Assembly: GCA_022225965.2 (NCBI GenBank) | Contig: JAKJXP020000038.1 | Location: 248,001-312,000 of the forward strand | Length of the DNA stretch: 64,000 bases | Source of the DNA: Diatrype stigma | Lineage: Eukaryota > Ascomycota > Sordariomycetes > Xylariales > Diatrypaceae | Reading direction: 5' to 3' | Shown: positions 10,799 through 23,300 of the stretch, piece after piece | Layout of the letters: each line of letters starts with the position of its first letter | Position numbering within the stretch: the stretch's first letter is position 1 | Made by a program: the position numbers and the translations under genes | The notes under the pieces: generated by a model | Seen by the model: only the letters and a program-made list of their open reading frames with translations | The model's database searches: none | Told to the model about the DNA's origin: nothing

Positions 10799-11878
10799 GG
10801 TGAAAGTCTGGTCGTGAAGTCGGGGAGATAATCGGAGACGGAGAGTTTCGTGGTTGGATTGGCAAGGCAATTGGTGTCCGGGCAAGAACGTCGAGGAGAG
10901 AAGGGAGACGCTGTAGGAAGCAATTATCGGCTATATAAAATAAAACGGGTTCATATGCGTCCTAGTGAGGCTATAGTTGCAATACGAGCATAGCCCTTTC
11001 TGTACGCCCGCTGTCTTCGGTGTGTCTAATTGTGTCTTAGTACTAGATTAGTACTAGACTAATAACTAGCGGGCGATTGGAGATTATACCTAAAAAGTCG
11101 AAAGTCGGTGCCCCTCGAGTCTCGACGGAGGCTCTACCCCTCAGCCCCTCCATCGGACATAGGCAGGGCCGCAGGGGTCAGCGGGGGCGGGCTGCTACCA
11201 CAAGAGGGGCAACACATAGCGGTCAGGGCACATGCATGTCGTGTTACTTAATGGAGGGGAACTATCAGCATATGCCGGTATGTACGAAAGTGTCCGATTC
11301 TTCGTACTTATACCGAAAGCTTTGAAAGTCTAGAACTATTGCTGCGTTATGCTTTACGAGAGAACGGCAAGGGACGGCTTGAAGCCTTAGGTATATGGCC
11401 ATTCGCCCCTGATATTAAGGATAGGGGAGATCATTATTAACTTGACATCTACTCACCGGACCACCATTGCATGCCTTCGCGCCAACGTCACATCTCGCTA
11501 GCGAAATAGGTAGAGAGGGTAGCATTCTGCTGTGGCCATTTGTGGCTAAGCCAGTCGAGATGAAAGGCAAAACCACATGTACATACATGTTGGCACTATG
11601 GGACTCTAGGTTACATCACCCCAATTCACCCATTTACACTCCATGATGTTCAATCTTGGCCATAGAAGAAGCAGGTACAAAACATCCACTGTACTTGTCT
11701 CTATATCACATCGCTAAACCATCAGATCGTATACGGGGTATCCGTTAAAAGGAGCAAAGATAGATAGAAAAACCATCGCTGCGCGGCCGTTATGCGTGTC
11801 AAAACGAAACAAATTAAAAAGCAGATAGAAAAAGAAGAAGCATCATATACAAAAATTCGTGCTAGGCCAACTGCAATA
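10799..11878. other. Intergenic, PMM promoter and exchanger 3' end
   Basis: Holds the phosphomannomutase promoter on the left and the exchanger 3' UTR on the right. Purine-rich GAGGGAG repeats lie within intron 1 of PMM just left of this stretch. No gene is recognised. Confidence 0.45.
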
Positions 11879-14877
11879 CTAAGCTATATCGACCCAGACT
11901 CCGGTGATCTCGATAGCCAAGTTCGCCACGGTGCTGACCATCCAAAGAGCTATCAGGAAGAAGCCAATCCTCCTATTCATGAACCACTTGTTCATCGGCA
12001 CCATGATGAGCAGCGCCAACAGCGTCACTAGTAGGGCCATCGTCGAGACCATCAACGTGCCGCTCACCTGGATATGATACGGCCTATACTCGAAAGGCCG
12101 ATCGGGGTGCTTGGCTTTCCTCTTGTTCGCAGCAGAAATGGTCTGCCAGGCACCTCCGAGGCCGATGCCGAGTAAGATGTTCAACAGAGGGCCACCGAAA
12201 CAAGCAGATCTGTCCACAGTCAGCAACCGAGAGTAAGCATAGGCGAGGATCGATGATGGACATACAAGGCCATGACGGGGTATCCGAGCCTAGAAACAGT
12301 AATGTTGGCGACCAAGTCCCCGATGGAATTGCCAACGGCAAAGACAGTAAGTCCTAGGATGGCTTCGGAGATGTTCAAGATGACCCCGAAAGCCTTCAGA
12401 ACCCCGACCACTTCGCCTGCCACTGAGGATATCCAAGCTATGGATATACAGAAGCCCAAGAAACAGAACATAACATGGTATTTAGGGCGGCGATCCGGGG
12501 AGGTAGTCAGAAGCAGGATTCCCAAAAGCACCAGGGAGCCAACAACGGACCCTAGCAGCAACTTTGCCAAGGTCGCAACAGGGCGCTCCAGGTCCTCTGC
12601 CATATTCGCCCAGATGATGAAGACGGTAAACAGAGGGCCCGTGAAAATTTGGATGAACGCGAGCCAACGATTCCATCCCTGTCCTTCATCAGTGGTAGCT
12701 GACTCAGCCTGTGGCATATCCGAGGTAGGCTTCGGAGGTTGTATGTCTACTGAGGGGATTGGGGGCCCCCCGGGACTTGGCCGGGTTTCGCGGCCGTCCT
12801 CAGGGGCATCTATGGCGATGAGCAGCGGCGACGAACCAGACCTTGTGGATCTTGTCCTTCGTCTATAGCGCTGCCACTCTGTCTCTGGTTCAATCGTGCC
12901 ATTGGGCTCCGTGGATACAGGAGCCGTTACGTTCCCTAGATGGCCCGGTGGTGGTAGCTCCGAGATGCTATCGCTCGAGTCATCGTCATTAGTCTCACTT
13001 TCCACGACCGGCAACGTGATGGCCAAGAGGAAGATGCTTGGCACAGATATAAGACTCAGGAACTTGTCCCAAAGAGTCTTGCTCCGCCAGCTTTGTAATG
13101 TAGGAAACAATGTACCGAGCACAACGTAAGGCGACGGAAATAACTGGTATGGCCACCAACTGACAGGCTTCGGCGATATGTGACGGCCAACATCATCAAA
13201 CGGCGAACGAGGCTCGATGCTTGGCGTGGGGAGGATTAGACTAGGAGGCTGGCTCGTGTCTGGGGACACAGGCATTGGAGAGTCAGTAAACGCAGGGAAA
13301 GGCACCGCGTCGGGTGATAGACTCTCGCTGTCATTGGTGTTGATTCTGCGAAGCCGCTGTATCTGTGGCGCAACGACCGGTGAAGGCTCGATGGGCGAGC
13401 CTTCTGCTTCTGTTGACGAAGCCGAAGGGTCACGTGGCGGAGGGGCTAGCTTCCCATCGATCGTGTGTAGAGTAAGAGGCCTACCTCGAGGTCCCGATGG
13501 CCCCGTCGTAGATAAGTCCGTATCGATCGCGGTCAGGACAGCCCCCGATGATAATGCACGGCTCCTAGCCGTGCTAGAAACATTACCAACATCGCCCATG
13601 GATCGTGTGCCAGGCGCTCCTCCTGTAGCAGCGATATCTCTGCCACCCCAGCGTCTACCTAGGCCATCGTCAGATCGACTGCGGATGTGGATAGGTCGCA
13701 GCCGCATATTGCCTTCTTCCTGTAAGGATGACAACACGGCCCTGAACTCCAGTGCGCCGACCAAGCTAGGTCGTATAGGCACAATAGTCGAGTTACTTCT
13801 GCTACCACGGGGGCGACTCAGTCGCATGTTGCTCGTCATCTCGGCAGCCGCTTGCCGTCGGCGATGCTGAACAGCATCGTCGTCTTCATCGTCGTCGTCG
13901 TCGTTCTGTTCTTCTTCGGGACCACCTACCTCGATCCTCGGCCCCCGCTCCAAGACTCCGATATCGACAAACGCTGGATCACCTCTCGCACCGACGTGGC
14001 GATCCGCCGAGGGATCATCGTCCGGGTCATCGCGGTAAGGCTCTAACTCGTCATTTCCAAGGCCGCCTGCAGAAGCGAAGTAATGGCTACGAGCCGCAGC
14101 ATCTTTGGCGCGTCGGGCTTTCCTTCTCTTAGTACAGGCGTGCCACCCAACTACCACGATGACGTAGAAAACATAAAACCCGATCATGGCAAAACATTCC
14201 CATAAGTGGATATTGCCATCCGCTAAGAATGCCACGGCGAACGCAACAGCCGCTATGAAGAAGCAGATGTCTCGCACGAAGGTTTTCCTGCTGACCTTGA
14301 ACTCCCGCACGAGTGCCATGGAGCCAGCAACGACCGAGGTGATGAAGCCGGCAGCGCCGATCAACTCACCTACAGCCATGCTCCCGCTGTTGGATCCCAT
14401 GGCAGCGAACGTGCTGAAGACATCCGGTGATCCGTTTCCAAAGGCGAGAAAGGTAACACCGGCCAGGCTCTCACTCAAGCCTAGGATGGTGGCGATAGTG
14501 CTGAGATTGATGCTGAAGAAGTCGCTTGCCGCTATGCCGATGGTGGTGAATAATAAACCCAGCCAGAGGACGAGTACAACGAACGCCAAAGGTCTGATGC
14601 TGCCGAGGTGGCAATAGTAGAATGTCAAGTACTGAAGAAGACCGGCTTCATCATCCTGACAGTTGCGTCTGACGAAGTCGCACTTGTCTTGGGCCTGATG
14701 CACCAAACGGCAGTCTTCGCCGGATCGTCGGAGCAGCGTTGCGACGTCATCCTCGCGGGGGGCTAACGGACTCGCGATGAATGTGCTGTATATAGCGAGT
14801 AAAGTAAAGATGAATACTGTAATATAGAAGGGTCGAGAGCTATACCCCTTCCTCGTTTTCGTCGTTTTAGAGGGCAT
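11879..14877 (-). CDS. Sodium/calcium exchanger-family (NCX/NCLX-like) cation transporter
   Basis: Two exons, 14877-12266 and 12209-11879, with a 56-nt intron; 980 residues. An N-terminal hydrophobic segment (about 18-36) may be a signal anchor. A cysteine-containing loop follows, then about five membrane helices with the first alpha repeat at about 146-190 (FGNGSPDVFSTFAAMGSNSG, the ion-site region). A disordered Ser/Pro/acidic cytosolic loop of roughly 400 residues separates this from the second helix bundle. The second alpha repeat is split by the intron: AVGNSIGDLVANITVSRLG and YPVMAL before it, SACFGGPLLNILLGIGLGG after it. The architecture matches the CaCA family branch that includes NCLX and yeast YDL206W, which exchange Ca2+ for Na+ or H+ across intracellular membranes. 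The target membrane (vacuole, Golgi, ER or mitochondrion) cannot be told from the sequence. Confidence 0.9.
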
Positions 14878-15916
14878 TCTGCAACGGCGCCATAGCCAAA
14901 GGCTTGAAGTTCTTATAGCTGGGCCTGGCGTATGTATGTTATGTATGTATGTATGCAGGTAAGTGGGTAGGCAAGTACCTATGATTATTAGGGGTGTTTG
15001 AAACGACAGTGAAGATAAGGTGGTACGGAAGATGGATGTGGCACGAAATGGGTCGAAACGTGGACGTGGACGTGGACGTGGACAGCGACAGCGACGGCGA
15101 CGGTGATTTATTATTGATTGTTAAGAAACATTCCCATAGGAGTTCAGAGGCAACTACTTGTCATAACATTCCGGTGATGGTAATATAGGTAGTACTAGAT
15201 GAATAGGATGGATTGGCAGGTTCTCTAATCCAGTTTGCCGGATGATTTGAGACTGCAAGTGGTGATAAGTCAAGGTGTCGCTGTCGCAGGTACCTGCACG
15301 CTAAAGTGTGCCGGATAAGGCGTGCCGCCAGGGCAGTATGTGGGTATGGGTAGGCGGTAGGTACCTATAACCTACTACGTAATAGGTATGATGTATGCAG
15401 TGATCAGCTGAATGCGATAGATGGGCCAATCAGCTTCTAGATATTCTATTGGCTCGGCATGGGCTCCCTCAATGGACAACTATCAGAGTGTCGTCAGCGT
15501 TGGGGAGATGCCGGGAAGATACCATTAAAGGATGTATAGGATGAGTTTCAAAGGGTTTCACCAGTTGAAGTTGTTGGAGGTGAACGATGTCTTTTGTCTA
15601 CGAAGTATGATGCAATGCTACGTGTATTCCAGGATTGTGCTTTCTGAGATCCGTGGCCCTGCACGCCGTACCTGGTGCCTGGGTGTAGATGCCCACCTGC
15701 CCACTCGAGAGACCTAGTTATGTACATAGTTTACTTCGTACCGTAATTCCAACAACCGGTTTGTTTGCCGTCAGGCCGTCTGGCTGTTTGGTCAAATGCC
15801 GGGGGATGTCCTAGGGCAATATAATTGGCCAATAATATGTGGGGCAGAATAGTACTTGTAGTACAAATTACCTACTATGGGGAAAGCTACGGAAGTCCTA
15901 AGCTCTGAGGCAACTA
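14878..15916. other. Intergenic, exchanger promoter
   Basis: Contains a (TATG)n run at about 14933-14956 and a GTGGAC/GCGAC-type hexamer run at about 15060-15102. No gene is recognised; a 61-codon frame near 15532 has no known motif. Confidence 0.5.
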
Positions 15917-16205
15917 TTACCGCCCACGGGTAGAAAGGGATGAGGCTGAACTTAGGACAACAATACTTCCGTGGACGGTTTTGCGCGCTGGCGATGATGA
16001 CTCGATGAGAATTGCCTCCTGGGACTTCATGGTAGCCGACATGGCACTGAGGACTAGGAATGTCCCGGTCACGTTCACCTTGAACATGTTGTTAAACCCA
16101 TCAACATCGGCTTCAGCAAGGTACATGAGGTGACCAAAATCTCGTGGAGCAGTTGGTTCTGGGACGCCTACTTCCTGCCCTGGATTAATATGGAATCCTT
16201 TCCAA
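15917..16205 (-). pseudogene. Short-chain dehydrogenase/reductase remnant
   Basis: A single frame running from about 16205 down to a TAA at 15917 encodes a middle piece of a classical SDR: PEPTAPRDFGHLMYLAEADV, then GFNNMFKVNVTGTFLVLSAM, then GSIVVLSSASSL. The KVNVTGTF block and the SSAS strand (where the catalytic serine sits) are typical. It stops immediately after the SSAS block, before any YxxxK catalytic motif, and the upstream NAG motif is decayed (INPG). No Rossmann GxxxGxG start is found on this strand before it. I read it as a fragment of an inactivated gene. A very divergent multi-exon gene is a less likely alternative. Confidence 0.55.
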
Positions 16206-16798
16206 GGGCGTCTTGGTCTCTCCTTTGCTGATCAGGCATGGCCAAGTACTTTCCTACGTCCCATTCGAAGGGAAAACACGGGAAAATCTCCTGGGTACGA
16301 GGATGTACGCGACCTAATTCTGGACAACTGAGAAGAATAAGGCTGTGAGCACTTTCATCAGATTCCTGCCTGTGGCCGCCACCCCCACAAACACCCCCTT
16401 TTTGGCCGGAGTGTTGAGTTGATAGATAACTAGCAGATTGTTCAACCTTAGGTCTACCCCAACCTGGGATAGACTCACATCCTGTCCCTTGCCGTGACAC
16501 AAACTACCGGTAGGTAGGCTACAGAAACATAGGCTACAAAGCTTACGAACCGTCTCTCTGGACTTCATGGCTCTTGCACATACATTCACTCTGCCCAAAT
16601 ACAGGCACATATGTTTCAAGCTGAAAGTTGGCTGGCATTCAGTTGATGGGAACCCGGAAACCATTGCGAGCTTCAAATATCGACTACCTGCTACAGCTGC
16701 TTAATAGTTCACAGATGTTTCGGGCTTTGGTATGCTATTGTTGGTCGAATCTTCCAAAGCAACTATCCCACTACCATCCTCTGAGAACAGACGATACC

Positions 16799-17330
16799 AT
16801 GGCCGACTCTACTGTGATTCTTATTACAGGTGTGAGCAAAGGTATATATTCAGTCGTAGGCCGAGTCGTGGATATCTCGCCGACTTTCTGTGCAGGTATT
16901 GGTTTGGCAAATGGCTCAGATCTGTCTAGATCGACCCAGCCATGTGGTTATTGGAAGCGTCCGTGACTAGACCGCCCCTGCTGTTGTGCAACTGAAGAAC
17001 AAACCACCAGCCAAAAACTCCAGGCTTCTTCTCGTGCACATCGAGAGCACGACACCGGAAGACCCTAAGAAGGCTGCTGCTGCGGTCGAAGCTGCCGGTA
17101 CCGGCCATGTCGATTCCCTGCCTTGCCGATCGAGACCATCCCGAACGAAGATATCGTATGGGCTTTCCAGGCCAACGCTGCCGGTCCATTGGGTTTGTTC
17201 GAGGCATTCGGACACTTGTTGCAAAGGTCGATGTCGCCCAAATGGGCCTCTATTTCGAGCGCCGGTGGCTCCATTAGCCTAGTGGGACCTATGAAGTCGT
17301 ACATCCTACAGGCTACCAACAGCAGAAGAT
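16799..17330 (+). pseudogene. Frameshifted SDR ketoreductase pseudogene
   Basis: Starts with a good exon 1 (16799-16841: MADSTVILITGVSKG) and a 54-nt intron whose acceptor at 16895 restores GIGLA, the Rossmann TGxxxGIG motif. After that the gene breaks. HVVIGSVRD is in a different frame and is followed directly by a TAG. Then APAVVQLKNKPPAKNSRLLL reads on, a segment where the NAG motif should lie is missing, and another frame carries LPIETIPNEDIVWAFQANAA and WASISSAGGSISLVGPM. These blocks are in family order and resemble fungal norsolorinic-acid-ketoreductase-like SDRs. At least two frameshifts, one stop and one deletion make it non-functional. It lies head to head with the SDR fragment at 15917-16205. 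Confidence 0.7.
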
Positions 17331-17992
17331 GTTGGTCAGAATGTGAATGTCTCCAATTCAGCCAGGTACTTAGTACGCATGCTATATACAAGGTTGTAGG
17401 TATGTAGTCCGGTTCTGGCTGGAGGTGTTCGCCTTGCTTCAAAAAGAACGTGGCTCGTAGTGCTATCTGCTGATACGTAGTTAAATATTACCTATGTAAG
17501 GGCCGGGCGGGGTCGCACTGACAGTGACGGGGGGTAAACATCGTATAGCCACCAAGAAATGTGATATCGCGTACCTAGGTAGTACTTCGTTATGATCGGA
17601 GTCTAGATACGTTGAAAATCACTACGTGATTTCTAGTTGGAGAGTGTCTAGTTAGGGGGTAACCCCTAAGTCTCGACGCTAAGCCACATACGTGGCTGTG
17701 TAGCATATAAATCGAACTAATTGCTGTGTGGCTGTTTCAGTACTTAGTGCTTAGACTAATTACACACAGCTGGCCCGTGCATTGCACTAAACCTTGTCTC
17801 AAAGAAGTCTAGCGGGCCATTTGTTTACTTTCGTTGCACTTTGCGATCGGTTGATTGATTGATTGATTGATCGGTTATTGATAGCTCGGGTTGAATTGTC
17901 CACATCGCGACCGATACCAGGTCGTTCACCCTTACATCCAACCACAATCCCGCACCGTATCGCATCGCACTGCACTTACCAGACAACCCAAG
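17331..17992. other. Intergenic, condensin promoter
   Basis: Holds the CCTAGGTAG motif (17573-17583) and a (GATT)n run (about 17849-17870) about 125 bp upstream of the condensin start. No gene is seen. Confidence 0.5.
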
Positions 17993-20734
17993 ATGCCTCG
18001 AGTTGCCCAAGTCAAACGTACCAGCGCTGGCGGCAGCCGGACTGTCTCTGGTTCATCCAATTCTCCGTTTAAACCTTCTCCCTTGAAGTAAGTTAGGTTG
18101 CCAGCCCAATGCGCCCCTAGCAACCATGATGGATATGATGGATATGATGGATCCTCACCGATTACTAGAATCCCCTTGAACGACGATGCCCAAGAGAAAA
18201 AAGGACGCTTACACTCCCGGAAAGCCCTCCACGAGAGGCAGATCAACGAGTTACAGGCTGCCGCAGCTACGCCTAAGAAGCTCATCAGGCTGGAACAGGG
18301 CGAGAATGCCTCTCCCCGCTCCAGCAAGCAGACCCCGCGGCAGCCTGGGGAGGACGATGACGAGCCTTTCGCCGTGGCTGGCAGTGGTGTCACGCCTATG
18401 AAGCGCGTTCCCATTCTGGCAAACTTCGAGGAATGGATGAAGATGGCTACCGACAACAAGATCAACGCCAACAACTCGTGGAACTTCGCTCTGATCGACT
18501 ACTTCCATGACATGTCCCTGTTGAAGGAGGGTGATGGCGTCAATTTCCAGAGAGCCAGTTGCACATTAGATGGATGTGTCAAGATCTATACCAGCAGAGT
18601 CGACAGTGTTGCGACAGAAACAGGCAAGTTGCTAAGCGGTCTTGCCGATAGCCGATCGAAGAAGGACAAGGGCGGAGAGGATGGAGAGGGGGAGGAAAGC
18701 GAAGAAGAGGTCGATGAAGAAGGCAACGTGGTGACGAAGAAAACAAAGAAGCGGGTAAGTCAACCCTGAGTTGATATCGACGGTCTTCTCACACGTTTCA
18801 ACAGCAACGGTCATCAGAGGCAACGCTCGCCCCTTCTTTCTCTTCCTTGCAATTAAAGAAGTTTGAATTGGAATTTGCGGTAGACCCGTTGTTCAAGAAG
18901 ACCTCGGCCGATTTCGACGAGGGCGGTGCCAAGGGCCTTCTGCTGAATCACCTCATGATTGATAACCAAGGCCGCATCGTCTTTGATAGCAGCGATGATG
19001 CGAACGATGCATCTGCAGAAGGCATCAAGCCTCGAAGAAGGGAGGACGTCAGCCCTGAAGACGGCGAGGAGGCAGATAACGAGCCCGAAGAGACCATCAC
19101 CGAAGACCAACCCGCCCCGGAAGAGGAAGACGTTGAAATAGACATTGCTGCCCTCGGAGCCAAGTTCTTCCCCGACCTCAGTCGTCTTGACGAACAAGAC
19201 ATTTGCCCGTCATTGAAAAACTTCGACCTCGGCAACCCCTCGGGCTCACTTGATCTTCCGTTTTTGCGTGCCCCGGATGAGCACGAGGACGATGAGGATG
19301 GACCAGACGCAGCAGGCAACAAGTCCGGCATGTTCCTCGACGACGATCCTACCGGCTTCGATGACATGTCTGGCATCGGCGGATTCGACGTTGGCGACGT
19401 TGCATTTGGCGAGGGAGGTGAGGCGTGGGCAAAAGACGCCGTAATGGAGCCTCAAATGAGACCGTTTAGTGTTGGCCTCGGGGATGGCATGGCAGAAGGT
19501 GATGGTATCGATGGTGTCGAGGACGAGAACGGCGACTACGTCGTATCCATGCGCCATGCCAAAGGCGCAGATAACATGCACGAGGATATTCTTGGGTATT
19601 TCGATCAGGCTCTGCAGAAGAACTGGGCAGGGCCAGAGCATTGGAGGATACGAAAGATCAAAGACGCCGGCAAGCCCGAGACGGCCACCCGCCAACGCAA
19701 GGAGAAGGAACCGTTCGAAATCGACTTCGCATCGCCTCTGGATCCCAAGCTTGCGGATACGATCTACAACAAAGCATCCAGCAACACGACCATCCAACTC
19801 CCGAAGAAAGACTGGAAGTCGAAGACGCGCAACCTCCTGCCCGACGACAAGCATTTCAACTCGACGCAGCTGCTCAGCCTCTTCCTCAAGCCCAAGGCCC
19901 GCCTGAGCAGCCGGCGCAACCGCCGGGTCGGTGGCTTCTTCGGCAACAACGGGGGCCAGCAGCAGGATCACAACGTTGGGCCCGGCGAGATGGACGAGGC
20001 CTTCTGGGCGCAGAAGGAGCTGCCCCTTCAGAGCACGGAAGAGGACCACAACCTGCCCAAGGGCGACTACGACGCCAACTTCTTCGACGACGAGATGCCC
20101 CTGCCCGGCGGCGGCGGCCTCGACGACGACGACGACCTGGAGTTCGCCGACGCCCGGGACCACTTCTCGCCCGGCGGCGACATCCCCGCTACGCAAGATC
20201 TCCGCATGGCGGGCATGCTCGATGGCGGGATGACGACGGGCGGGTTCGGCACGCAGCTGGTGACGGCGACCCGGCGGCTGCGGCCGGAATACGTGCAGTA
20301 CGCGAGGGTGGCCAAGAAGGTCGACGTACGCCGGCTCAAGGAGGAGCTTTGGAAGGGCATGGATATCGAGCAGCTCGACGTAAGTTTTATTCCCCACGAC
20401 AACCCCCTTCCCTGTAGAGATATGCATGTACTAACGCGAACGGCAGAACCCCGATCGGATGAGGTTGCCAACGCCGCCGACAGATGCGGAGAAGCAGCAG
20501 CAGCAGGAGCAGCAGCGGCAGCAGGAGCCGGCGCTCAAGTTCACAAGCGTCATGAACGACCTCCAGACCGTGTACCCGAAGACGGTGATGGACGACATCT
20601 CGACCAGCTTCTGCTTCATCTGCCTGTTGCACCTGGCCAACGAGAAGGGCCTGGTGATCGAGAACACTCCCGAGCTCTTGGAGCTGAACATCCGGAGGGA
20701 CCCGTCGGCCGAAATCATAGAGGGGGAGGGTTGA
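17993..20734 (+). CDS. BRN1: Condensin complex subunit 2 (kleisin Brn1/CAP-H/Barren)
   Basis: Four exons: 17993-18087, 18169-18754, 18805-20379, 20447-20734; introns of 81, 50 and 67 nt, the last with a textbook TACTAAC branch site. Product 847 residues. The N-terminal part carries the CAP-H kleisin start: PILANFEEWMKMATDNKINA, NSWNFALIDYFHDM, and NFQRASCTLDGCVKIYTSRVDS. Then comes LKKFELEFAVDPLFKKTSAD with GLLLNHL, and acidic linkers with SGIGGFDVGDV. The C-terminal winged-helix region reads EYVQYARVAKKVDVRRLKEELW and, after a Gln-rich insert, DDISTSFCFICLLHLANEKG. From the family: the kleisin bridges the Smc2/Smc4 heads and recruits the HEAT subunits for mitotic chromosome compaction. A long antisense frame is a shadow. 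Start ATG chosen because MPRVAQVKRTSAG splices in phase to the conserved exon. Confidence 0.94.
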
Positions 20735-22121
20735 TCGGGGATAAATGGTCCAGGGGCACGGGCACGGGCACGGGCACAGGGGGTGGATGATACGGAAGAT
20801 GGTACTGGTACACGGGAGCCCGTATGAATGATGAAACACGAACCGGGGCGAGCTGACCCCCCCTTGTAATGAACGACGCGGATGAGCATCGATGTTTCTT
20901 GTCTTTTGAGGGACTGGTAGGTTAGTTCAAAAGGGGCTTTTCTTGCTCAAACTGAACATGACGACGGATTACTCAGTCCAACATGACATTATATTGACTC
21001 TGATACAACTTGTTGTTTCTCATCCTCACTCCCGCCAGTAATTCTATGTTACGAACCAACCTTGGTCCGTTCAGTACGAAGCACCTTATTAACGACATGC
21101 CTGCATCCTCTTCTCTACGTACTTGACTCTGTGCTACCAAGGACTCTAGTCCAATGGCACGAGACTAGAGCCGTCCATATTGAGCTGCAGGATACTGTTC
21201 CGGACAACCTTTGTTTGCATCCCTACAGATTTTATTTAGGTCGGTTTCCCACGATAGCGAACGGTGCTGGCGCTGAACATGGCGGGGATGAACCTCTCGC
21301 AAAATTCTACTTGCCCTAGATACTGATAACCCCCCTGTTTGCGATGAGAACAAGATAGATGCCATTACAGTCAACCGGTAGCCCAATGGCATGGTCCGGT
21401 CCCCTTTCCCCTTTCCCCTTATTTTGATTGCTATTCATCAATGTTCCCTCGCACTCTTTCCTATAATTGTAAGATCAGGAGACTAGCCATGTTAGTAGCG
21501 GTCACGAAGAAAATAGTATAAATCAGATGTCAACGACATTGACTACAGCCAATTCGCGTCTCCTATATATCGACTTTTAGCTAGCCATCACATCCAAGTA
21601 CGAGAGTGATATATTGGCTATCAACAGTGGAGGCATACGATTACTTGTCAACGGGCCTCATGTTATGGCAAGCAACACTAGTTCTAAGGGTCCCAAACAT
21701 CGTCCGATATGATCCTAGTAGGTGAGCGTTTATAGTCGGCTATCCTCGTACTGTCGTCGAGTTTCTGTCCGTGTTTGGCAGTACGTATGAAGTACTGCTT
21801 GCCTCGCGAGCAAGTGTCGGCGTGGCCACGGACATAAGTGATGACATACGACATACATTCTCAACTTTTGTGTTGCCACGGACACAAACATCTTGTTGAG
21901 GTAGGGGGTCTGAGTCCATGCAATATGGACTCGCTAGCAACAGGTTGTTGATAGCTGAGGCCAATACGGTCCGAACTGCCACCCCCGCCTTTTTCTCGCC
22001 TGCTTTAAGTATGCCGAGCACGTGGTTGAGAGAGTTCAACCCAATTCTCAGGAGACCTAACGGCTGTTTACGTCGCCTTGTCGCCCATCATCTCGCGTGG
22101 TAGTGGGCTGATCGATCTCGT
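20735..22121. other. Convergent 3' intergenic region
   Basis: Between the stops of condensin (+) and the small coiled-coil gene (-). Includes GGGCAC-type repeats at about 20754-20780 in the condensin 3' UTR. No gene is recognised; frames of 75-99 codons carry no known motif. Confidence 0.45.
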
Positions 22122-23300
22122 CTACTTCGACCCATTCTTCCCGTCTTTGTCCGAGGCGGGGCTGCCGTCCTGTCCCTGGTCTAGCAACGCGGCTCCGCCT
22201 TCGATCGATGCTAGAAGCGCATCGAGTTTGCTCTCTAGGTTCGTGAGATTGGCCTCCAGAGCTGCCGCGTGCTGCTCGCCTCTAATTTTAGGACTGGGTT
22301 AGCTTCCGTGCCGAAGTTCCGGACAGTCTCCAATTTGCAAAGAATATAGAAGATGGCCAAAGCATCGAGCGCGAGCACTTGTCGCGTAGCCCACGTGTTG
22401 GATTGGCCCAGACCATGTCAAGATGCGGTCAGGTGCAGGCGATACGTAGGCATGTACATCCCCCTGACCGCTCGTGGCCTAACAAAACATGACATTGCTT
22501 TGGAGACGAAGTTGGGTAAAAACAACTAGATGGGAGCCAAGACCTCCAAGCTTATGACGCCGACGTGCTAGTCGGCGGCCATAATGAGTCAAACTTGTAA
22601 TGCTAGCGGCATTCCCTCTGGTAGTACCGAGCCCATCCGATCTGAATCAAGCTGGAGGAGGATTCTCTCTCCCAAACTGTCACGATTCATCCCATGATCT
22701 TGAATTGATCTGAGATGCGGTCTGGACCTGACCGTAGGGGGGCTTTGCTAGCACATGTGACTAGCTTCTCCAGGTGCTGAATGACACCCAACACGCGTGG
22801 TGTCAAACTTCCCCCGTCGGCGTCAGATAGACATGGCAGAAGTCCATAGGCATTCTCGCGATTCCACACATGTGGACCTGCTCAAGAGAGACCCTTATAT
22901 TGCTTAATATCGAGGGCGCATATGCTGGGAACAAGAACATCAAAGTCCCGGAGATACATATGCGGTGGTGAATAAATAAATAAACAAATAAATACAAGTG
23001 AAAACGTGCTTACTTAGCAAGGTCTTTGAAGGCCTAGAATATGATAGGGTAGGGTGTCAGCGCGGCTGTCATCACGGGATGTTCCAGGTGCGGAATTTGC
23101 GGGGTAAATTAAAGTCCCCCCGTGCTGGTGAAGATTTTGGTTAAGGGGGCCGAGACTAGACTCACTTGGGCCATCTCAGCTTGCGACGACGCTGGAACAG
23201 ATGCGGCGGACTGCTGAGAAGGGCCATTGGGAGCTTGAGACCCGGGCTCTCGAGGACCCGACGGGGTGGAGGAAGAGTTGTTATGGTTAGGGGTAGACAT
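22122..23300 (-). CDS. Small conserved-looking coiled-coil protein, function unknown
   Basis: Three-exon model on the minus strand: 23300-23166, 23033-23014 (a 20-nt microexon), 22281-22122; introns 132 and 732 nt. All phases close, giving 104 residues. Residues 1-45 are Ser/Pro/Gln-rich and disordered (MSTPNHNN start). The splice then gives AFKDLAKGEQHAAALEANLT followed by NLESKLDALLASIEGGAALL, a clear heptad coiled coil, and an acidic/lysine tail (DKDGKNGSK). I do not recognise the family. The composition (disordered head, short coiled coil) suits a small adaptor subunit of a complex, but this is inference. The 732-nt intron is unusually long for this genome. The microexon needs transcript support, though the heptads run on through the junction. 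Confidence 0.6.
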
